The position numbers and the translations under genes are program-made. The notes below the pieces were generated by a model. The model was not told where the DNA came from, made no database searches, and saw only the letters and a list, made by a program, of their open reading frames with translations. From Desulforhabdus sp. TSK (lineage in GTDB: Bacteria; Desulfobacterota; Syntrophobacteria; Syntrophobacterales; Syntrophobacteraceae), in assembly GCF_022836495.1 (NCBI RefSeq), contig NZ_BQXM01000016.1, positions 1-64,000 of the forward strand: a DNA stretch of 64,000 bases. Direction: 5' to 3'. Shown piece after piece: positions 58,241 to 64,000 of the stretch (the stretch's first letter is position 1; each line of letters starts with the position of its first letter).

Positions 58241-58936
58241 ATGAAGATCGGTTCAAACGAACGGGCAAGAAATGCCTTCATCATTCAAAACACATGCCTC
58301 ACCAGACCCTTCCTGTGCCCCGAAATACGGCTCCATTTGGTCACGGATGCCTGCCGCCTCTGGTATGCCACCCAACCGGACCTGGAAAAAATTGGACTGG
58401 AGGATCCCTACTGGGGGTTTTGCTGGGCTGGGGGCCAGGCGCTGTCGCGATTCATTCTGGATCACCCCGAATGGGTTGCGGGAAAGAGAGTGCTCGATTT
58501 CGGCGCCGGCTGCGGCATCGAGGCGGTTGCAGCGAGCATGGCGGGAGCCGAACATCTTCTGGCCTCGGACATCGACCCCATGGCCGCCGCCGCCATCAAG
58601 CTCAACGCCGGGGCCAATTCGGTCGCTATCGAGACGACCATCCTGGACCTGGTGGGCGATCCCCTCCAGGATTTTGACGTCGTGCTTGCAGGAGACATGT
58701 TCTTCGACCCGGCCTTCGCCGGCAAGGTCCTCTCATGGTTCCAGGACCTGGCGGCGCGGGGCATCAAAATTCTCCTGGGAGACCCCTCACGGGGCAACCT
58801 CCACGAGGCACCGCTGCAGCCCCTCGCCGTCTACCAGGCCCCCGCCGATGTCGACATTGCCGGGAAGCACCTCCAGAAAACCACGGTGTATACGGTCACC
58901 GAGCTGTCCCCGGCTGCAAGGGAGACGGTAGATTGA
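58241..58936 (+). CDS. Protein-lysine methyltransferase-like (ETFB-KMT/nicotinamide N-methylase-like)
   Basis: 231 residues from ATG 58241; the frame is open to 58142 but homology begins with RNAFIIQNTCLTRPFLCPEI. PYWGFCWAGGQALSRF, then motif I VLDFGAGCGIEAVAASMAGA, ASDIDPMAAAAIKLN and DVVLAGDMFFDP are those of seven-beta-strand methyltransferases of the METTL20/ETFB-KMT group, close to L11 methyltransferases. The bacterial members methylate electron-transfer flavoprotein beta; no etf genes are nearby. Substrate uncertain. Confidence 0.8.
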   Translation: MKIGSNERARNAFIIQNTCLTRPFLCPEIRLHLVTDACRLWYATQPDLEKIGLEDPYWGFCWAGGQALSRFILDHPEWVAGKRVLDFGAGCGIEAVAASMAGAEHLLASDIDPMAAAAIKLNAGANSVAIETTILDLVGDPLQDFDVVLAGDMFFDPAFAGKVLSWFQDLAARGIKILLGDPSRGNLHEAPLQPLAVYQAPADVDIAGKHLQKTTVYTVTELSPAARETVD

Positions 58937-59141
58937 CACGGCGGCGTGAGCAGCCTGGCGTCAACTCCACTCTTGATCCTGCCGGCAAAGGTGTTCATAA
59001 TGCTGGCGCGGATATTTGCCGTGGAGGCTTTCCGCCAAACAGAATGAGGATCGGACGGATATTGCTCGGAAAAGTGGAATGGGGTGCCGGTGGATCGTCG
59101 GCATCCGTTTTGCTTTTTCCTTTATGAAGGAAAGTGCAAAC

Positions 59142-59987
59142 ATGACGGGAACCGATGCACTGTTTTTGCAGGAAATTCGGGATGAATTGACTGAAGTACT
59201 CAAACCTTACCAAAAGCAGCTGGCCCAGCGGCAGCGCATGGCGGAATTCTTGACTGCGTGTATTCGCTGCGCGGACCGAGATGATTTCATTCAGCTCGAT
59301 GAACTGCTTCAGACCAAAATTGCAGGAGACATAGAGAAAGAAGAAGAGCTGGGCGGCTGTGTCGCGCTCCTGGCCCGACTGAAAAGCTATGCCGACGAAA
59401 AGGTGGAGCGATACCGTTTGAATCTCATTGAAGATCTGGCGGCGCGCGCCGAAGAAGCCGGCCTCCCCCTCGAAATAGACTTTCCCCGCTTCAGTTCTTT
59501 GAAGGGCATCGAAGGAACGATCGATTTCGCCAAAAGGAGCACCCTGATCAACAAGAAGGCGATCAAATCCATTGATCCCAAGCGGATCATTTCAGCGATT
59601 CTCAGGGTCAAGCGGGAACTTTACGACCGGCCGTATGACGCACAAGCCTTTATCGACGGTCTGTACCAGACCTACTCCGAGATACTCAAAAAAGACGGCC
59701 TGTCTCCAGGGAATCCCGTCCCCATTCAGCGGTTTTATTTCGAGCTTGTCATGTCCCTTCAGAGCAAAGTGTTTTTCCAGGACATGGACAAAGGGAAGTT
59801 TCGCGGCTACACCTTGGACCAATTTGCCGTCGATATCTGGCGCTATTTTCAGGCCGGCACGGGAGGGACATCCAAGGGATACGCCCTGCAACTGAGGCCG
59901 GGCAGAAACAACTCTCTGTGGCTGATCGACAGCGACGGCGAAAAGCGCCAGATCACCGGCATTTCCTTTCAAAAGGCTGAGCCATGA
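59142..59987 (+). CDS. Uncharacterised first protein of the BrxD-like/helicase operon
   Basis: 281 residues from ATG 59142; upstream in-frame starts exist (59016, 59124) but AAGGA lies 10 bases before 59142. It is mainly helical in the first half (FLQEIRDELTEVLKPYQKQL, with a charged coiled-coil-like stretch), without membrane segments or recognisable catalytic motif. The centre KRIISAILRVKRELYDRPYD and the C-terminus WRYFQAGTGGTSKGYALQLR are distinctive. I do not recognise the family. The stop overlaps the next start by four bases, so it is produced together with the ATPases and is likely a structural or DNA/RNA-binding partner. Confidence 0.78.
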   Translation: MTGTDALFLQEIRDELTEVLKPYQKQLAQRQRMAEFLTACIRCADRDDFIQLDELLQTKIAGDIEKEEELGGCVALLARLKSYADEKVERYRLNLIEDLAARAEEAGLPLEIDFPRFSSLKGIEGTIDFAKRSTLINKKAIKSIDPKRIISAILRVKRELYDRPYDAQAFIDGLYQTYSEILKKDGLSPGNPVPIQRFYFELVMSLQSKVFFQDMDKGKFRGYTLDQFAVDIWRYFQAGTGGTSKGYALQLRPGRNNSLWLIDSDGEKRQITGISFQKAEP

Positions 59988-61318
59988 TTCCCAAAGATCA
60001 GCTGGATGCGTTGAAGCCCTTCCAGGCGAGGGCCATTATCGAGGAGCTCCGCAAAGGGAGTGTCCCGATGGATTACGTTCCTTTCTTCACTGTGGGGAGG
60101 GAAAACTGGCTGACATTCATCGAAGACGACCTGGACCACTACATTGCCGAAGGCGGGGCCAAGGTACGCTTCATCAACGGGGACTATGGCGACGGAAAAA
60201 CCCACTTCATGTCTGTTATCCGCCACATGGCCCTGGACAAGGGTTTTGCCGTTTCTTTCGTGGTTCTCTCCCGTGAAGTCCCCATGCAAAAGTTCGAAGT
60301 GGTTTACAGGGAAATCATACGACAACTGCGCGTGCCGGCGTACAATAACCCGAAGGACATTCTCCAGGGAATCCGAAGCCTCCTGGATGCCTGGGTTTCG
60401 AATTTCCATTCGGACGCACATTCAAACGAGTCCCCTGGACTCGAGAGCACCCTGCTGGAAAAGCTGCGAACGACGGACGAAAATATTCGCGCCCTTGCGG
60501 GCATGGAGACCAATTTTGCCAATGGACTGATGAGCCTGCTGGAAAACCGGTGGAAGCCCCTTCAGGAAGGGGAAACGGAAGAGGACCGCACCGGCGTCCG
60601 AGAGCTGCTTTACCAGTGGTTTGAGGGAGAAAAGGTCGCCAAAAAGGACCTCAAGCCCTTTCAAATTTTCGAATCACTGAACAAAACCAACAGCAAACGG
60701 CTCTTCAGCTCCCTCGTGGCCTTCCTGAGGTACCTCGGCTGCAAAGGCCTTATCCTGCTTCTGGATGAGCTGGAGAGCGTCATCACGCAGTCCACCTCCG
60801 TCCGCAACACCTCTTTCGAGAATGTCCGCCTCCTCATAGACAACACAGAGCAGGCGCAGCACCTGCACATTTTCTTTTCCATCATTCCCGACGTCCTCTT
60901 GTCGGAGAAAGGCTTCAAATCTTACGATGCCCTGTGGAGCCGGGTGCGCTCCATCGGGGAAGGCAAACGCCTCAACTACCGCAGCATTCTCATCGATCTG
61001 CACAAGACTCCCCTTGAAACGGCCGAGCTCATAGAACTGGGACTGATTTTGCGCCGGATTCACGAGATTTCCTATCGCTGGGATGCAAAAGAACTGGTGA
61101 AGGAATCGCTTCTGGAGCAGCTTTGCCTGTACCAGAAACAAATGGGACTCCTGAGCGAGGTCCGGCTTTTCATCAAGGGCGTCATCCGGGTCCTGGATAT
61201 GGCCGAGCAGGGAGAAGCACCCGAAGAATCCTTGGATCTCAAGGAACAGATCCTTTCCAGCCGGCGCGAGGTTGAACAGGAGAAGATGGAACAACTTCAG
61301 CCCAAATGGGATGATTGA
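59984..61318 (+). CDS. DUF2791/BrxD-like P-loop ATPase, first copy
   Basis: 444 residues. Walker A FINGDYGDGKTHFM (66-76) with the GxxGxGKTH form of BREX-system BrxD/DUF2791 proteins, Walker B LILLLDELESVIT (about 254-266). N-terminal ALKPFQARAIIEELRKGSVP, then MDYVPFFTVGRENWL matches the family's entry segment. BrxD belongs to type 2 BREX, where it accompanies a helicase (BrxHI); here neither PglX methylase nor PglZ is in view. ATP-driven loading or sensing on nucleic acid is the likely role. Overlaps both neighbours (ATGA at 59984; TGATG at 61316-61320). Confidence 0.86.
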   Translation: MIPKDQLDALKPFQARAIIEELRKGSVPMDYVPFFTVGRENWLTFIEDDLDHYIAEGGAKVRFINGDYGDGKTHFMSVIRHMALDKGFAVSFVVLSREVPMQKFEVVYREIIRQLRVPAYNNPKDILQGIRSLLDAWVSNFHSDAHSNESPGLESTLLEKLRTTDENIRALAGMETNFANGLMSLLENRWKPLQEGETEEDRTGVRELLYQWFEGEKVAKKDLKPFQIFESLNKTNSKRLFSSLVAFLRYLGCKGLILLLDELESVITQSTSVRNTSFENVRLLIDNTEQAQHLHIFFSIIPDVLLSEKGFKSYDALWSRVRSIGEGKRLNYRSILIDLHKTPLETAELIELGLILRRIHEISYRWDAKELVKESLLEQLCLYQKQMGLLSEVRLFIKGVIRVLDMAEQGEAPEESLDLKEQILSSRREVEQEKMEQLQPKWDD

Positions 61319-62619
61319 TGCAGACCCCACCCCATCCCCTGGACACAAATCCACAGAAGGAAATCGAGGCGTTCCGGAATGCGCTGGAAAACGAGAAGGA
61401 CTTCCAACTCCGTCGCGCCATGGAGCGGCTCCGTGAAGGACTCTTCGATCCCGTCGCCGTTCGGCTCCTGACGGCTCACGAAGATCGTCTGAAGGCGGAA
61501 ACCGACCGGGCATTCCATGCCCTGGACGCAGGAGAGGCCCCCCACCTCTGTGTCGCGGGAGCCTACGGACAGGGTAAATCCCACAGCCTGGCTTACATTC
61601 AGGATCGGGCTCTGCGGGAAGGTTTTGTCACCAGTGCGGTCAATCTCGATCCACGGGAGCTCCCGTTTCACCGCTTCAGGGAGATCTATCGGGCGCTCAT
61701 GGCCAATATCCAGTTTCCCGGCACCAATGCCCCATTCAACGTACAGTGGAAAAAGTGGGTGCAGCAGGAGACGGCCCGGAGCGAAAACCAATCGAGGAAA
61801 CCGGAGGACTTTCTGCCCGAGGATATGCCCCCCCTCTATAGAGCGATCCTGGCGGCCATGGCCCAAAAGAATCTCACACTTTCGGAAAAGGAAAAGAGCC
61901 GGAAGAAGCACGCCGGGTTCCGCCCCTGGGAATTTTCCACGCTTTTGAATCGGGCGCTGGCGGGGGAAGCGGTTCCGACGCCTCGTTTAAAAAATGTCTT
62001 CAAATACCGTCAGGTTTCGTTTCACAAGGACACCGCGCTGAGCAAGGGCCGTCCGGAATATTTCATTCAGCTGACTCGATCCCTGGCGCGTCTCTTTCGG
62101 AGCATGGGCTACCGGGGCTGGGTCCTTCTCTTCGACGAGGGAGAATCCCTTGTGCAGGCAGGCATCCGCCTTCGCAGCAAGAACTACAGGGTGTTGCACC
62201 ACTTCCTTGCGCCTCAATCCTTCGAATCTTCACCGTTCCTGTACCCTGTTTTTGCCTTTACCGAAGATTTTTTCCACCAGGTTCATCAGGAAGATTACAC
62301 ACGCGTGACGGTACGTGGTGCTTTGGAAGATCCCTGTTTTGACTTCGACTATGCCCGGGAATGGGAGCACTTGACGGTCTACCGACTGAGCGACCTGTCT
62401 CCCAAGGAATGGGAAGAGCTATGCCGAAAACTGATCATCCTCCACGGGAGGACTTACCGGTGGGAACCTTCGGAGCTGCCCATGATGCGGGAAATGACCC
62501 ATCGCCTCCAAGCCCTGCGCAACCAGGAAACCCGCCTGAAGCTGAAAGCCCTCGTGGATTGCCTGGACGTGGGCTTTCAGGAGCAGCGGCTCGGACAGCA
62601 AGGGCTGGAGCCGGCTTGA
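61318..62619 (+). CDS. DUF2791-related P-loop ATPase, second, divergent copy
   Basis: 433 residues from ATG 61318, one base into the stop of the preceding gene. Walker A CVAGAYGQGKSHSLAY (79-92), Walker B GWVLLFDEGESLVQ (about 266-278). It shares the GxYGxGKSH loop and overall size with the first ATPase but little other sequence, and has a long N-terminal helix (NPQKEIEAFRNALENEKDFQ). Two different BrxD-like ATPases in one operon suggests a hetero-oligomeric AAA-like complex. The helicase gene starts 41 bp downstream. Confidence 0.83.
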   Translation: MQTPPHPLDTNPQKEIEAFRNALENEKDFQLRRAMERLREGLFDPVAVRLLTAHEDRLKAETDRAFHALDAGEAPHLCVAGAYGQGKSHSLAYIQDRALREGFVTSAVNLDPRELPFHRFREIYRALMANIQFPGTNAPFNVQWKKWVQQETARSENQSRKPEDFLPEDMPPLYRAILAAMAQKNLTLSEKEKSRKKHAGFRPWEFSTLLNRALAGEAVPTPRLKNVFKYRQVSFHKDTALSKGRPEYFIQLTRSLARLFRSMGYRGWVLLFDEGESLVQAGIRLRSKNYRVLHHFLAPQSFESSPFLYPVFAFTEDFFHQVHQEDYTRVTVRGALEDPCFDFDYAREWEHLTVYRLSDLSPKEWEELCRKLIILHGRTYRWEPSELPMMREMTHRLQALRNQETRLKLKALVDCLDVGFQEQRLGQQGLEPA

Positions 62620-62660
62620 AGGGCTCTTTCATCACAGGCAACCTTTGAGTTTTCCGCCAA

Positions 62661-64000
62661 ATGGCGCCCAATGACCAGGAATTCGCATCCCCTCTGCTGC
62701 AGCTACCCAACACCTACCGTGCCTTTTACGGCGGCTTTCGCCACCTCCAGCCCCTGCAGAGCCAAGCGATCGCCCCCGTCCTGGCTGGTCGTGACCTGGT
62801 GCTGCAGTCGGCAACGGGCTCTGGAAAAACAGAGGCCGTTCTGGCCCCCTGCATCGAGGGTGTGATACGGTCGGGAGGCGCCGAATCCATCCTGTACATC
62901 GTTCCCACCCGTGCTCTGGCCATCGACCTGGAGCGGCGCCTCGCTTCCATACTGACTCAGCGCCTGGGGCTGCCGTTCGGCATCCGTACGGGCGACATCA
63001 AGCGGCACGGCGGCCGGCCCTGTCTGATGCTCACCACTCCCGAATCTCTCGATGTCCTCATGGGCAGCTCGAACCGGGATCTCCAGAGCTTTTTGCAGCG
63101 TGTGCGCCGGGTGATCATCGACGAAGTCCACCCCCTCGTAAACCAGTACAGGGGAAAGCAGCTGGTCTGCCTCCTGCGACGTCTCCAACGCCGCACCGGC
63201 CGGCCGGTACAAAAGATCGCCCTTTCAGCCACCATTTCGGACGTGAAGGGCATCATGGATTTTTTCAGGTTTCAACCCGATGCGGTACATCTCCTGAGCC
63301 CCGTGCAGCGGGAAATCGTTCCCCATCTCATCCACATCAAAAAAGAAGACGAGGAAATCACCGCTCTCCTGAACGATCTCCATGACGTCTACGAGTACCG
63401 GAAAATAATCCTGTTCGCCAACAGCCGTGGGAAGTGCGACCGGCTGTACTCCCTGCTCGCCGCGGAGGGACGCTTCGCCGGGGTCACGGAGCTGCACTAT
63501 TCCAACCTCAAGCCCAGGGAGCGCCGGGGCGTCGAAGACCGGTTCCGCCGCCGCAGCCGCGCCCTCGTCATTGCCACCAGCACGCTCGAGCTGGGAATCG
63601 ATATCGGGGACGTGGATGCCGTCATTCTTTTCGGCCCCCCCGATTCCGTATCGGCTTTTCTGCAGCGCATCGGACGTTCCAACCGCCGCGAGAGCAGCAC
63701 TCATTTTTGGGGGATCTGCCGTGGGGAGCGGGCGGGGGCGGAGCTGCTCCGCTTTTTGGGGCTGCTGCGCCTGGCGAGGCGGGGAACCGTGGAAAAGCCC
63801 CTGCCCAACCGGTTCCCCAGCGTGATGGTGCAGCAGGTGCTCTCATGCCTCTACGAAAAGAAGCGCATTTCCCTGCCGGCCCTGCACGATCTTTTTCCGG
63901 AATGGGGAGAGCCCCTGGACATCCTTTTTGAATCCATGGAGAAACAGGGTTGGCTGCGGCGGGAGCCGCCCATCCATCGGAACGCCCCCGAGTCCGCGTC
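62661..64000 (+). CDS. Lhr/BrxHI-like DEAD/DEAH helicase, cut by the window end
   Basis: From ATG 62661 the frame stays open for 446 codons to the right edge without a stop. Superfamily 2 motifs are complete for both RecA lobes: Q-region FRHLQPLQSQAIAP, I SATGSGKTE (50-58), Ia IVPTRALAIDL, Ib TTPESLDVLM, II DEVH (154-157), III LSATIS, IV ILFANSRGK, V STLELGIDIGDVD, VI QRIGRSNR. The order and spacing fit Lhr-like large helicases such as BrxHI of type 2 BREX. It should unwind or translocate on nucleic acid, probably recruited by the two ATPases. Length and any C-terminal domain are unknown. Confidence 0.9.
   Translation, partial: MAPNDQEFASPLLQLPNTYRAFYGGFRHLQPLQSQAIAPVLAGRDLVLQSATGSGKTEAVLAPCIEGVIRSGGAESILYIVPTRALAIDLERRLASILTQRLGLPFGIRTGDIKRHGGRPCLMLTTPESLDVLMGSSNRDLQSFLQRVRRVIIDEVHPLVNQYRGKQLVCLLRRLQRRTGRPVQKIALSATISDVKGIMDFFRFQPDAVHLLSPVQREIVPHLIHIKKEDEEITALLNDLHDVYEYRKIILFANSRGKCDRLYSLLAAEGRFAGVTELHYSNLKPRERRGVEDRFRRRSRALVIATSTLELGIDIGDVDAVILFGPPDSVSAFLQRIGRSNRRESSTHFWGICRGERAGAELLRFLGLLRLARRGTVEKPLPNRFPSVMVQQVLSCLYEKKRISLPALHDLFPEWGEPLDILFESMEKQGWLRREPPIHRNAPESA

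Overview
The window reads as a GC-rich chromosomal stretch from a strictly anaerobic bacterium, most likely a sulfate-reducing or syntrophic Desulfobacterota (Syntrophobacter-like). The reasons are an indolepyruvate:ferredoxin oxidoreductase, an ATP-driven 2-hydroxyacyl-CoA dehydratase/benzoyl-CoA-reductase-type pair, a selenocysteine-containing SelD and HdrD-like iron-sulfur proteins. The taxonomic call is inference from gene content. No rRNA, tRNA or CRISPR was found.

Left edge (1-6.2 kb): a gene graveyard at the border of a polysaccharide locus. A heparinase II/III-like gene, a family-4 glycosyltransferase and a bi-domain oxidoreductase are all broken. Between them sit four toxin-antitoxin modules (VapBC, VapB with a truncated VapC, HicBA-like, HigBA-like). 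Three copies of the 3' end of an Rpn/DUF4351-type gene are also present, each abutting a truncated or terminated gene. Short CGCAGATT-rich repeats are scattered through this part and several are translated as protein tails.

Exopolysaccharide locus (6.3-19.6 kb): WecB epimerase, a WecA-like initiating sugar-phosphate transferase, an O-antigen ligase/polymerase-like protein, a PilZ protein, a membrane J-domain protein, a TPR/carbohydrate-binding-like protein, a Wzc-like tyrosine autokinase, a FecR-domain protein and a Wza-like export lipoprotein. Together they can start, polymerise and export a capsule or EPS.

Housekeeping block (19.7-34.1 kb): M24 peptidase, HAD phosphatase, ABC-F ATPase, a selenium-associated-type LysR regulator, RsmA, TsaD, two small proteins, a nucleotidyltransferase, a CDP-alcohol phosphatidyltransferase, an Fe-S protein, SelD (in-frame UGA plus SECIS-like hairpin), and a DnaQ-like exonuclease with a DUF294/CBS signalling protein.

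Catabolic cluster (34.3-48.5 kb, mostly minus strand): iorAB, phenylacetate-CoA ligase, a 39-residue protein coupled to a Na+/solute symporter, an ACT-domain protein, a ketopantoate-reductase-family enzyme, an ATP-dependent activase, a single dehydratase subunit and an acyl-CoA ligase. An IclR regulator and a second ketopantoate-reductase-family gene flank it, followed by an AcuA-like acetyltransferase. The set suggests uptake and CoA-dependent oxidation and/or reduction of 2-oxo acids derived from amino acids. About 100-bp hairpin repeats with inverted ends punctuate this region.

Right part (48.6-64 kb): SEC-C/HEAT-like protein, DtxR-family regulator, prephenate dehydrogenase, SH3 protein, CmoA-CmoB, alanine racemase, a thioredoxin-fold protein, a glycine-rich RRM protein and a lysine methyltransferase-like protein. 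At the edge is a tightly coupled operon of an unrecognised protein, two different DUF2791/BrxD-like ATPases and an Lhr-like helicase cut by the window end. This BREX-related but pgl-free (within the window) operon is the strongest candidate for an undescribed system.
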